This document shows positions 12,833-24,055 of a DNA stretch of 64,000 nt, piece by piece. This stretch comes from Dipylidium caninum (lineage: Eukaryota; Platyhelminthes; Cestoda; Cyclophyllidea; Dipylidiidae). The stretch lies in contig QEYB01001046.1 in assembly GCA_017562135.1 (NCBI GenBank), forward strand, positions 992,001 to 1,056,000. The letters are read 5' to 3'. The translations under genes and the position numbers were made by a program. The notes under the pieces are model-generated. The model worked only from the letters and a program-made list of their open reading frames with translations. It was not told the DNA's origin and ran no database searches. Positions within the stretch are counted from its first letter, which is position 1; the number at the start of each line of letters is the position of its first letter.

Positions 12833-14308
12833 ATGTCAAGAAAGAAGTCATCCTTAGTGACCAGTTCTTATTTCCATTGGGCATCGTACGGGCTGCTAGT
12901 CTCCTTGCGTCTTTCACTCGTTATTTTTCAAAGCTCTGGTTACCTCCATCCCGATGAGTTTTTTCAGTCTGTCGAACTAGCTACCCACGATATGTACGTC
13001 AACAGTTGCAGCTTTCGACCCTGGGAATTCGAACCCAAAGGATATGGCCCTTTACGTTCCCGCTCTAGCATCTACCCTTTCGTCCATCTCCCTATAAAGA
13101 TGGCTAGTCATTTCTTCCCTTTCAAGGATTTCTCTTCCCTTTCTGGTAATGAAATAGTCACAAGACTCCTTCTTCCCCCACGTCTCATGACGACACTTTT
13201 GTCGTTCATCCCCGATGCCTTTATAGTATGGCTCACCAGAAAACTAGAACGCGGAAGTCAGCGCAAAACACCGCTCGCTCTTCTTCTCTACTCTTCGATG
13301 GCCTACGGTGGCCTTTTGTGGAACACACGCACCATGAGTAACGTTTGGGAGTGTGCGATGGTGTGTGTCTTTTGCTACCTTTCTCTTCAATCAACTCTTA
13401 CTGCTCTTATTATTCAATCAGCACTATCGGCTTGGGGTGTCTTTCTTCGTCCAACATTCCCAGTTTTTGTAATTCCATTTGTTGTGCTGCAATTGTACAG
13501 TATGATTCGGTCTCCTGGTCGCAAGCTTAAAGTATTTTATGTTCTTATTGGCCTGTTGGTTGTCTGTATGGTCTCGGTTTTCTTGACCTTTCTTGATACT
13601 CTATATTATACGGGAGAGAATTTTTCACCTGATATTATTGTAACACCTATTCGCTTCTTGAATTATAATTCTGCGCAGGAAACGCTTGCTGAACATGGTC
13701 TGCATCCGTGGTATCAATATATTTTTATCTATTGGCCTCTTATATTAACTCCCCCTATTACCCTCGTTGCATTGTTTCCCCCATTTCGGAAGGAATTTAA
13801 TGGTCCCCTTTGGTATGCTACCTGGCTTAATATTGTTATCCCGACACTGGTATTTTCATTGATCGGTCACAAGGAAGTCCGCTTTCTCCTCCCCAGCATT
13901 CCATTCGCCATAACATTGATTGGTTCTCGTATGAAGATGTCCAAGTCGCTACTGGTATTTTGGCTCGCCTATCAAGCCATTCTAATGATCGTCTGGGGCT
14001 TCGTGCACCAAGCCGGTCTCCTTCCTTTTTTGCGTTCACTTCCACCAGTAGATGCGAGTGAAGTCTCTCTGAATATTTTCTATAAGACTTACATGCCTCC
14101 ACGATTCGCTTTTGGTGAACCTGCCTCACCTTTACTTACCGTTCCTTTTGGGTGTCGCAAGCTTGCACCCTTTGGTTCAGCAAAGTGTACCAGGCTGGTG
14201 GATTTTGCTGGTCGGCCGGAGTCAGAGGTGATCAAGCTCATGGACTGCTTAAAAACCTATGCGCCCGCTAATACGGTGTTGAGACTTGTAGGTCAACTTC
14301 TTTTGTAA
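12833..14308 (+). CDS. PIGZ: GPI mannosyltransferase 4 (PIGZ/SMP3, GT22 family)
   Basis: A single uninterrupted exon of 491 codons from the ATG at 12833. The frame is open nine codons further upstream but without an ATG. The protein is an ER multi-pass membrane enzyme of glycosyltransferase family 22. It transfers the fourth, alpha-1,2-linked mannose from dolichol-phosphate-mannose to the GPI core. Diagnostic blocks are the luminal HPDEFFQSVE motif about 40 residues from the start, PWEF shortly after, and GHKEVRFLLP in the C-terminal half; many hydrophobic segments lie between them. HPDEFFQ separates PIGZ from the paralogue PIGB, which has VPDEYWQ. Length is close to yeast Smp3 (about 516) and somewhat short of human PIGZ (about 579). 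It is divergent from the CREB-like gene and convergent with SIRT6. Being intronless is unusual among its neighbours, although both ends look complete. Confidence 0.88.
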   Translation: MSRKKSSLVTSSYFHWASYGLLVSLRLSLVIFQSSGYLHPDEFFQSVELATHDMYVNSCSFRPWEFEPKGYGPLRSRSSIYPFVHLPIKMASHFFPFKDFSSLSGNEIVTRLLLPPRLMTTLLSFIPDAFIVWLTRKLERGSQRKTPLALLLYSSMAYGGLLWNTRTMSNVWECAMVCVFCYLSLQSTLTALIIQSALSAWGVFLRPTFPVFVIPFVVLQLYSMIRSPGRKLKVFYVLIGLLVVCMVSVFLTFLDTLYYTGENFSPDIIVTPIRFLNYNSAQETLAEHGLHPWYQYIFIYWPLILTPPITLVALFPPFRKEFNGPLWYATWLNIVIPTLVFSLIGHKEVRFLLPSIPFAITLIGSRMKMSKSLLVFWLAYQAILMIVWGFVHQAGLLPFLRSLPPVDASEVSLNIFYKTYMPPRFAFGEPASPLLTVPFGCRKLAPFGSAKCTRLVDFAGRPESEVIKLMDCLKTYAPANTVLRLVGQLLL

Positions 14309-15169
14309 TGTCCAATACTACCGCTGGATTTCCTAGTTATATTGTTGCAAAGTTATTGGTTTCGTCGTTTTTTTTTACTATGATTGTCCAACTTTTTAAG
14401 AGGAAACCCTATGTTGCCAACGTTGAGTGACTGTTTCATTTATTACACTAAAATATTAGCTTCCTTTTTCATACACTAACACTTCGCAGCTGTTTAGCGG
14501 CGCTACCGTGAAAATACAGTACTGTTTTTAGAAAACAGTAGAAGTTTAAACCTATGTTATTAACCAACTAACATGGTAGCTAAGTTTATTATTAGTTTAT
14601 TAACTTTTAACAACCTGATGAAGCTTCTTATGCGATGTTACTTAAGCCCTTTGTAATTATGAAACAAACCACGGAACTGTCCAGTGCGTAACTCCTTTTT
14701 AAGAAAGTTATAGGAGGATAAAGAAAATACAAGTTTTCACCTAGACTTACTCACCAGTGATAATCCCGTTACCGTTTTAGATACTGCCTGGAACAGTGTT
14801 GCCCTTGCGAAAGCCGCTTGATCAGTACGGAAAAGTGCTTAGTGTAGACAAATACTTCCCGCATCTATCCACCGAAGATCTACCCGCTTTAGGTATATCG
14901 GATTGCTCAACTAACAGAAGGCTTTCGGAATGTCTATACGCGTATTGGAAGAAGCTTAAGGCGCAACTTTCGCTTTATTCCTACAAGATTTTACTGTCTT
15001 AATCTGAAAGTATAACGTTACGATCGCTTCTTTCCTACATGGTGCTCTGTCGTCGCGAACCATGTCGAGTGGATCGACCACATGGAGTAGTGGGATATCA
15101 GGCATCCACTCGTTGGGTACACTAATGGAATGTCACGGCTATTTTGTGAAAGAGTAGGGTAAACATGCT
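14309..15169. other. Convergent intergenic region, PIGZ to SIRT6
   Basis: About 0.86 kb between two gene 3' ends, expected to hold both 3' untranslated regions. An open stretch of about 68 codons at 14796-15002 lacks an ATG and resembles nothing I know. I regard it as chance. Confidence 0.6.
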
Positions 15170-18100
15170 TTATTTTAAGGTTTCCATCAACGGCTTTTTA
15201 TCGGTCGACGTCTCAGTGTCGTCCTTTTTGACATTTCCAAAATCATCTACCTCGCTCTTCCTGACGCATTCTTCAATGGCAAAAGGAGAAACTTCATTGT
15301 CTGGATGAGAGAGAATAGCCCAGGGAAAGCGCTCCGACTTTGCTGTATGCTTGGATCTGCCATACAATAAAATGATCATACATTTGACAGTTTACTTGGT
15401 GTTAAATCTTCGGTTCGTTCTTTCCTTACCGTAGAACAATCCTTGGGATAAAGACATCGCCGTCGCTCTTCACAGACGGTATTTTAACACCAAGGTTTTG
15501 ACATACTCGAGTGAGCACTCGATCAATGTCGCCCCTTAGGCAGATGTCGGCCCTTGAATCAAGGTTCGTTGGTTGGAGATTCACAATTACCACTTTAGGG
15601 GACGAGGAATCCACCGTGACGGACGATTTCGAATCAGGGGGTGAGTCGCCTGCGTGAAGCTTGGTATTGTCGTCGTCCGGGTGTCTGCGTTTACGTGAAG
15701 ATGCGAGGGCAGTGCCTCGTTTGGAGGCGAAGGGGAGATCAGCTGCGGGGTGCATTTGAAGCGATGTTCCCATACACAGGTGTAGCTTAGCTCTCCTAAA
15801 AGATGAAGCAACCGATCGAGACTCCTAGCGTCCAATCCTGAGTCTAATGCGGAATGCTTACTGTGAGGAAATATTTCATAAACCACCAGGAAATTTATAT
15901 TATTAAAAGGATAAGGTGGTGTACGTCGTCTTTATCAATTGTCGAAGAGAAGACAATCAAAATGAGATTCGACATTGGCTGAGAGTGTGAATGCGATCGG
16001 ATACCCGGTTATTGACAACAGGCAACTTTTATCAAAGACAGCTTATTGATAACAAGAAGCCTTTAGTTAGAGCAAGAAATGCTACTTTGTGGCGATATAA
16101 CGTGCAAAACAGATTTAGCCTCAAAAACTACCAGATATGTCTTAGTAACACCTTGTTTTCAATAAAAATCCGTATATGATATGCTAGTTTTTCAACTACC
16201 ATTTACCCAAAAAGAATATGGAAGGTAGTTGAAGAAAAAAGACAGGGCTTTGGAGACCATTTAGCAAGATAAGTGTTTAGGAGTTGATTGTCTTCCCGTC
16301 CGGCAGAATGCGTGTTATCTCAGGAAGTGCATAAAAGGAGAGGAGCGACAAAGGGGTTGAATCAAATAGCGCTAACGAATTCAGAGAACGTGGGTCAGCC
16401 CATACATTCGCAATGACATGAACTGAATGAATGCACGTGATTAGCATAGTATGGTGATATTAGTCCCCTGTCAATAGAGGCGATGGTGCGGAGTTCTGAT
16501 GTGCCGTCACCTCTTTGGGCCTGCAAAAGACACACACAAATGAAGGCACCATGTACACAGTTGAATATTATGATCTCCACAAAGACTTGCATGAGTCAAT
16601 CTTTCACTGACAAGCCATCGCAACAACCATGCCGAACTGCGAAATCTCAGTGGACAAACAGAGGTCTACTCCTGGACGTCGGTTCAATTCACGCGAGACG
16701 CGCTCACATCGCAACCATCTGCTGACAGCTGGAATCATCCGTGTCAGAACGGCTTCCAACATTGATGGCGATGCTTTAGAAAGAATTGGCCGTGCAGTCA
16801 AATTCTTCAGCGACAAATCTCCTTTAGGATATTTTTTAAATAACCGAGTGCATTTATTAAAGCAATTAAGATGAGAGGAGTTGGAGACGGTTCATACAAT
16901 GTATCAGTGTTTTACTTCAAAATAACAATCAACGCAGATGACAGGTTTGCCACTTCTGATGGTACAAACGGCAGAAATAAACGACGAGAAATCAAATGGA
17001 ATTTGCGACATAAAAACTGCGTCACCGGCTGAATATGATGACGGAAGAGAACGTATTTTGAGAAGTAATGAGTATACAATCGGAATCATAATATCAGATC
17101 TCATAGGCCACTGAAGGCTTTTAAGCATTGAAAAGAAAAATACGTATTTGCCATCTATACGGAACATGTAGAAGAGTGTAATAAGTGGCAGACGTTAACC
17201 TCACAAACGTAATTTCAGAAATAACGGATAGTTCACAGCTAAGATGGTGAACAGATAAGTTATTGGCGTGCGCCTGACTGCGTATTTACGTGAAAACTAA
17301 TAACAATTTATTTAAGGAGACAGACAAGGCAACAATGAAAGATAGAAAGCACACCTTGAACTCTTCCGTCCATCATTAGCCGCTTTTATGGTGGTTTTGG
17401 CTTTTGGAGTATTCCTATATTTCGAATGGCGAGTCCACTTGAAGCGTTTGGTAAAGGACGGTGGAGGGGCTAGGTAAATTGAATTGAGCATTTCATCGCT
17501 GTTGAGAAGTGAGGCACCGGAAGCGAGGTACTTCCCTAAGAACTTGTCTATTTGAGAATCAGTAATGTGGGAATTCGTAGTTAGGATGGTTTCAAAGGAG
17601 GCCGGAAAACTAAATGGAGTGGGTATGAAGAAAATTGAGTGAATTTGCTAAGAGCGGGATTTAGAATTTAGACTCAAGCTCGCTGTAATCCAAGGAGATA
17701 AATATTAAAGATCGCTGATGCGGCTACTAGTCCTTTTCCTAACAACCTCTTATAGTCATCGAACCTGTGGACTCCAAATGGACATGAGTAAGTACAGGGG
17801 ATGTCCGTGTCAGTATTGTAAACCCTTGGCTGCCAAACCTCCAACGCGACGGTCCGTTTCGGGCACCATTCATCAGAGGTGGACACTTTCGGTGATTCTG
17901 TTTTCTTGTCAAAAGATCAGCAAAACCTCCGCGTATGCCTTTTTTAATACATGTCTCAAGGGCATTACTACTTAGTAGGCGAAGGGCAAATTTCAAAAAG
18001 AACCCATACATTTAATCTTTATGATTTTATATGTTTGTGTTCTTTGCTTTTAGTCTCTCGATGCATCATTAACCTTCTTAACAGTCGAAATTTGGCTAGC

Positions 18101-20783
18101 ACGTGATGTCTGCCTCGTCTAAACCGGTTTCTTAGTGAAAAGATTAATTAATGTTCCCGAAGGACGCACAACGCACTCACATGGAATTACCGCTTCTGAC
18201 GGCTGGTGGACGCTCTATTCTGCGTACGCCATGGGACAGCACAGCAAAAATAATGCACTTATGAATTAGTAAAATAAATCCTTAAAAATTTTGATGAAAT
18301 TTGAATATTCCCCACAGGACGATTCCCTATCTCCGTGGCAAAATTGGGAAGTTTGAAGTTAGCCATTTTTTTCTTCAAGAAGTCAACGTTCATAATTGTT
18401 TACGAGTAAATGACGGAGTTTGAGCGGCTGGCGTCTAAGTAGGAACGAAAGGAAGCTGTTACGAACCTTATATTAGCTGCAGAATCGGTGTGAGGGCTTT
18501 CATTTTTGGTGAAATGTAGACAATGGGTTCGGGACGATCCCTGCGCACTTGAACGAAAGGGAAGGAGGGCTGAAGGAAGAATGTGAGGCGAGATGCCTAG
18601 ACAGAGGTGGAGACACGCGTTTCTACAGCAAAAATGACGGAGTGGGGAAGGTAAGGAACGAAAGTCAATCGATGCAACACTCGGATAATTTTGCACGACA
18701 CAGAATTTAGAAGTATAGAACCTTTGTTTCAATACGGCCGACTGGTAAACGTTGTTGCACTCGTTGAGAGGAGGGTGTTACTGATTTGTAAAGTAACAAA
18801 GATGTGAAATACTGTATGGCTACCCCAGACCCACTTTCAAAAGAATAAAAGGTAAAAAACTTGATACTATAAACGAGAAACGAATATGTTCGCATAGAGT
18901 ACAAGCACAGCCCCTCTGACGTGTACCGTGAGCAAAATGCAAAACAATAAAAAAACAAAATACGGAGTGAAAAGGGAAATTGAGTTAATATGGCCAGCTC
19001 CTTCGAATATCGACAAAAACAGAAAGCCTAGAAGAGAAACTAGGAGTTTCAAAGGGGAACGGCCGTAAATAAAACAAACTTGTTAAGGACAATGTTACCG
19101 TGGATTTGTTGGAGGCTTTTAACTTGATCCAAAGTGTGAGGACAAAAACATCTGAAAGCCGGGCGGTTAAGCAATAAAAGACAGCATTTGCAAAAAACCG
19201 GTCTAATCGACAGGCAACACTATTGATCTCTTCAAATACGGTGATTTCTTTAAAAATAGTCCAATAACCACGAAAGGATTTGCCGTAAGATCGTGACGAG
19301 AACTTAAAATCTTTTACCGATCAACTCCTTCATAGAAACTGGTGAGAAATAAGGGAGGATGAATAACTTTGAAAATTTCGAAATTCCTCGATGAGAAATA
19401 AAAGAAGGCAGATATTTCGGAATGTTGGTGAAATATTGAGTACCTACACTTGACGAACACAATCTTTCACAACAAAATTAATTAGTCGCTATGATGAAAT
19501 TTGGGGAGTAAACAAGTCTTCGGCTCAACAATCTTAAAATATAAAAACAGTAAAAACGAAAAAGCGCACAGAACCAAAGCAAATTTCTCAACTTATTGTC
19601 CTTAGAATTATTGCACGCTAACTACTGGGGTAAAATAAGTATTTAATAAGATGTTTGTCGGTTATTAGGTTTTGAAAAAGGACTGACTGTTAAAAGCTGT
19701 GTCACTGCAGTTCGCAATAAACTATTTTCCCTAAAATGTATAAGTCTGATATGAGATGGTCTTCTGAGATCCACGGTAGCCCAAACGCCATCATTCGTTA
19801 GCGTAGGCGTCAGAAAGCCATCGCAATACTTTCAGCGACAACAAAATACTGGAAGAAAACTCGGAACAAAAATACGTCAAGTGTATAGAAAGAAATTCTT
19901 ATTAGTGGATACTGAGTGGATGACTCGTTAAACCCACGTTACATTCATTAATAAAGTTGTAATTTGTACTGTGTTCACTCATTCGAAATCCTACCTTAAG
20001 AATACAAATCAGGATAAAACCGAAACACCGTAATAAAGTTATCGATATCAGAGGAAATAAGTTCCAAGAAAAGAAATAGTACGAGTTGACCTACCGAGCC
20101 TCTTTAACAGCGATGGAATAGTCCGGTTCCGGTAATTCATCTTCCCAATCAAGCACTAAATCTCTCAATTTTCCCCTAAATCAATTCAAGTCAACCTAAA
20201 GTGAACGACCCACCCACACGGTCTAATACGCGTCTTCATTTTCGTGCATGTCGATCCTGTCGCCTTAAGGCCAAATGTTGGTACCATTTTCGTTGAACGA
20301 ACATAGACAGTGCCGCAGGAGGAACACTTTTCCATAAATACGTCACCATGCAGAATAGACAAACGATTTCGTGGAAAACCGGAGCGTAAGTGCAATCCAT
20401 CAATGTTCTGTGTAATTAAAAAGTTGATATATCCAGCCCCTTCTAATGCTACGAGGGCCATATGGCCAATAGAGGGCCGAGCCTCTGTAAAGGACTTGCA
20501 GAAAGTCGGTTTCTTTCCCTTTTTTTCTAAGGTCCAGACACCTTAGTTAAACGAGTAAAGAATAAGGCGGCAGATTACCGTTTGGCCCTCGAAAATCGGG
20601 AATTCCTGAAGCTGTACTTAGGCCTGCTCCAGTGTGGACAACAGTGTAAGTGGAATGACGTAGAAGATCGGTTAGAACAGCCACCTTTTGGTCGAAGATG
20701 TAATCGGGGTCGCGGACCTCCGGAAGGCCACAAATGCCTTTATTTTCATACTCGGAAAGAGCAGAAGCATAATCGATTGACAT
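15170..20783 (-). CDS. SIRT6: NAD-dependent deacylase sirtuin 6
   Basis: Five exons on the minus strand: 20783-20579, 20541-20214, 20175-20095, 15795-15430 and 15356-15170. All have GT/AG ends and matching phases, totalling 388 residues (human 355). Chromatin-bound class IV sirtuins use NAD+ to remove acyl groups from histone H3 and other proteins. Seen here: [15 protein letters not shown] (52-66), QNIDGLH (113-119), catalytic His133 in LHGDVF, zinc cysteines C141 and C144 then C167 and C177, [15 protein letters not shown] (214-218) and VNLQPTNLD. His133, C141, C144 and C177 fall at the human positions. The start ATG at 20783 begins [12 protein letters not shown], matching the human MSVNYAAGLSPY region. 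Introns are 37, 38, 4299 and 73 nt. Oddities are a roughly 38-residue insertion (about 233-271) with RKRRHP between FASKRG and KVVIVNLQP, and a diverged AKLHLCM before GTSLQ. Confidence 0.93.
16469..16871 (+). repeat. Dispersed repeat, copy A (in SIRT6 intron 3)
   Basis: About 400 bp alignable by eye to 23200-23640 in the same orientation. Shared landmarks in order are GAGG.GATGG.GCGGAGTT near the left end, ATTATGATCTCCAC against TTTATGATTTCCAC, CTCAGTGGA, GGTCTA, TTGATGGCGATGC, GTCAAATTCTTCA, and a TTTATT(T/A)AAGCAA right end. Identity is clearly below that of a recent duplicate. The family is not identified. An A-box-like CTCAGTGG and a B-box-like GGTTCAATTC about 30 nt apart hint at a tRNA-derived SINE. 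Inference only. Confidence 0.7.
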
Positions 20784-21967
20784 ATCACCGAAATATCTAA
20801 TTTGAAAAAAAAGTTGGAAATACTCGGAGTGTACTAAGCACCACATTTGAAACCACCTTACCAATATCTTACAAAAATTAATGCATGACCTATTAAGAAG
20901 AAATATTCTAAGCAAAGGGTCATCTGTACGCCGATTTTTACCTAATAGAATCGTAGGATACAGAACACTCCACGACCGCGAAGGGAGGTGATTTACGAAC
21001 AGAAAATTAACTAGGTAGTAGATTTGAGATAACGGAAAAACAAATGTATAGGTCGTCTTTGGTTTAGATATAAACCGCGCTACCAGATATCGGGAAATCT
21101 ATCGCAAATCAAAGTTACTCAGCGGGCCAGAACGGGGGCGAGATGGGTTGACGATTAGAGCCAATGAGATGTCAACAAGTTTAAGCACCCATATGTTTCG
21201 TAGATGGGACAACTGCACATCTGCGTTGTCAAGACGGGAGTGTTTCAATATCGATCCCTCAATTTATGGGGAAAATGGCCACCAGTAAGAATAGAATGGT
21301 TCTAACGGTGGCAGGCAAATGATAAGAATTCCTTTAAAAAAGCCAATTCAAAATTAGTCCTAAAAATAACTGAAGGCATTAAAGTTACTCAAAAGCCTTA
21401 GCTTGAAGCTCGAAAATTTTTTCCGATATCTTTTGCAACATATCAAAGTGAGTGAATAATAAAGGCCAAACTTTTTTAAAGCAATTAGCCGCGTACAACG
21501 AACGAGAGGCCTACTCAAATACGTGCAAACCGGCCCGTCTGTTCATTTGACCGGGATACGGAGTTTCCTTCGCGACGTCTTATGAGAATCTTTACTACTG
21601 GGCACTTGGCTGAATAACAATAGCCTGGACTACGCCTTAGTTAAAGTGCGTTATCCAATAATACAGGCGTTAATGCTCTTTATCCCAATCGTACGGTTTG
21701 CCAACAACGTCTTCTCTATCTCTGGACGTGGAGAGATTATATTTTACCCTATTTCAGTCATTTTTGTTCACCTAATAAAACGGTACAAACGCACACTTTT
21801 TTCTGCTTTCAGGACATTGAGTGAATCGCTCTGCGCATAGCTGAATAGTCCGCGCCACACTTCTTTACTGCACGTTTTAATTTCCTTGGTGCAACTGCAA
21901 CATCATTAGACGCATCCACTTATTATTTTCTTAATCCTTTTTGAAACAAACCACAATAGACTTAGCA
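20784..21967. promoter_or_regulatory. Head-to-head intergenic region, SIRT6 / GINS1
   Basis: About 1.2 kb separates the ATG of SIRT6 (minus) from the ATG of GINS1 (plus), so both promoters must lie here. I see no clear TATA box or named operator. An AATAG sequence just before the GINS1 ATG could be an acceptor of a 5' untranslated intron. The regulatory role is inferred from layout only. Confidence 0.45.
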
Positions 21968-24055
21968 ATGAGCTTGCCGATGGACTTGGTCAAGAGCATT
22001 AAACGCGGTGCCTCATATCAACTTGCACCTTACGACGAGGATAAGGTACGTCGTTGCATTGAAGCAATGCAGAGGTTATACGAGGAAAATCGCCAAGACG
22101 TTGGGAACCTTCGGCTGCCCTCACAGGACTCTAGCTCTGCCGATGATAGTGTCACCATTGAAAATAGGGATAACCTCGTGCAGGCCGTTCTCATTCGACA
22201 TGCCACAATGGAGCGCGTGAAGCGATGCCTTCTGGCTTATCATCATGCACGTCTTATGCAACTTAAGGAGATTCGGTGGCAGTACGGCGCCGGTATGCCC
22301 AAAGGTGAGCATCTATTTTATCCTATTGGTATTTGGCACTACTGACGTCTGATTAGAGCTATAAAATTCCGATATTTTTAACGAGCCAGATGGTATCGAC
22401 TACGAACTCTAAACGTTAATTTTTGAACCTATATTCGTGGCCAAATTGTCAAATGCACCGTATACCATTGGTATGGGTGTAGCTCTTTAATGCGGTTCGA
22501 GCCTCCCCCTGTCTATCTCTGTAGTAAACCTGATGAGTTCCCCGATTTTCAAAGCAATGGTGCGTATGAATACCATCGATTTCTTATGAGCACTATTATT
22601 GATATTAAACGCCATTTTAGCCTTGGAAATTTTGAATGATTAACGTTATCAATTTGGCCCACCAATCGTCGTTCAATTTTCTTGTGGCGAAAGTGATGTC
22701 TATTTTACACTTTATAATGCTTCTTAAAGTTGAACGTGTCATAAAAATATTTGGTTATGACAAATATTTGCACCAATACATGTAACGTTAAATATCACGG
22801 ATATCTTATTAATGGTATCGAACACATTAGGTCCACTTGAATTTAGTGTAGGTTATATTGGCACTATTATTGACATTGATGTGTACGCATTCGTTTTGTC
22901 GTATTCTCTCCCGCATATATGGCTTGAATTTTATTAATTTGGACCTGTACTGGACATTACTATCGGTTTCATCATTCGATTACCAATTTTCACTAACTTA
23001 TTTAATCATTTTGTTAACACGTAAGACATTCGTGTCTATTGATAGGCTAGTCTACAATTCTATTTACTGACATTAGATTCTTGCACCTTATTCGCTCTAT
23101 TACCGGTGTTTGTTGCTCCGATGAAGGGTAGTTCGACATACCTTAAGGCAAACCCAGCAATAATGATCTTTCTCGAATAAATCCGCGTCGTTAACCTTAT
23201 GTCAACAGAGGTGATGGCGCGGAGTTTTGATCTACCGCCGCCTATTCAAACCTGTGCAAGACTTCACCCACCTAGACACATAGAGACATTAGGCGCACAC
23301 TTGAATTTTATGATTTCCACACAGACTCGCGCGGGTGTCTTTCACTGAAAGGCCTCTCCGACAGTAAATCCGAACTGCGGAAACTCAGTGGATAATCACA
23401 GGTCTAATACTGGATGTCTGGTCAATTCGCAGCCGTCTCATCAGGAGACGAGATTGCGCACAATACGGGCTAACATCACAACCACTTACTGACAGCCGGC
23501 ATTTTCGGTGCTAAAACACTTTTGGTATTGATGGCGATGCCTTGGGAAGTATTGTCCTCACTGTCAAATTCTTCACCGGTGAATTTGGTTTAATGCTATT
23601 GTTTAGACACAGGGGTGTGTTTATTTAAGCAACGGAAGCAAGGCATCATTAACGTAGTTCTGTTCTTTTATTTGAGAACTTAGTGCTTTTTACTTAGAAT
23701 TCTTATTACGAAATTTATTTTCATACTGCTCTCAAACATTTTTAATTTTCTAGAAACTCGGCAGCATCTGTCTAATCATGAACTGAAATGGTTCAGTAAC
23801 TACTGTGCTATCTTAGCCTCGTACATGCAGGCTGACGCAGGCGAACTGGGTGGCGGGGGGGGGCTTGACCTTACGCAATCTCTCAAACCTCCCAAGTCCC
23901 TCCTTTTAGAGGTGCGTTGTCTCCAAGACTATGGCGAATTCGAAACTGAATATGGGAATGTAGTCAATCTCACAAAGGGTAGTCAGCATCTGATGTTTCG
24001 TAGTGATTGCGAAAATCTCATTCTACAAGGTGTCTTGCAGCATATCATCGATTGA
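21968..24055 (+). CDS. GINS1: DNA replication complex GINS subunit PSF1
   Basis: Two exons, 21968-22304 and 23754-24055, joined at AAAG|GTGAGC and tag|AA in matching phase, give 212 residues (human PSF1 196). PSF1 is one of four GINS subunits. GINS joins MCM2-7 and Cdc45 in the replicative CMG helicase and links it to DNA polymerases in the nucleus. Visible family blocks are YEENRQDV, RHATMERVKRCLLAYHHARL, IRWQYG, then in exon 2 ELKWFSNY, LDLTQSLKPPKSL, EVRCLQDYGEFE and the C-terminal QGVLQHIID, all closely parallel to human PSF1. The ATG at 21968 was chosen because it gives the usual short N-terminus; the next in-frame ATG at 21980 is an alternative. A four-to-six glycine run precedes LDLTQ. 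The 1,449-nt intron carries dispersed-repeat copy B. Confidence 0.93.
23200..23640 (+). repeat. Dispersed repeat, copy B (in GINS1 intron)
   Basis: The second copy of the element seen at 16469-16871, same orientation, about 440 bp. It differs by many substitutions and small insertions, including extra sequence with a short inverted repeat (GTCTCATCAGGAGAC) near 23436. Right-end landmarks (CAAATTCTTCACCG, TTTATTTAAGCAA) correspond to copy A. No coding capacity is evident, so a non-autonomous element is likely. Confidence 0.7.

Noticed and set aside
14796..15002. A 68-codon open frame between PIGZ and SIRT6
   Set aside because: It starts with GTG rather than ATG, has no recognisable domain and sits where two 3' untranslated regions are expected.
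15774..15795. A possible frameshift in SIRT6, because another frame reads ELSYT similar to ADLSIT
   Set aside because: The phase-consistent frame gives [12 protein letters not shown], which aligns acceptably with ADLSITLGTSLQ and needs no indel.
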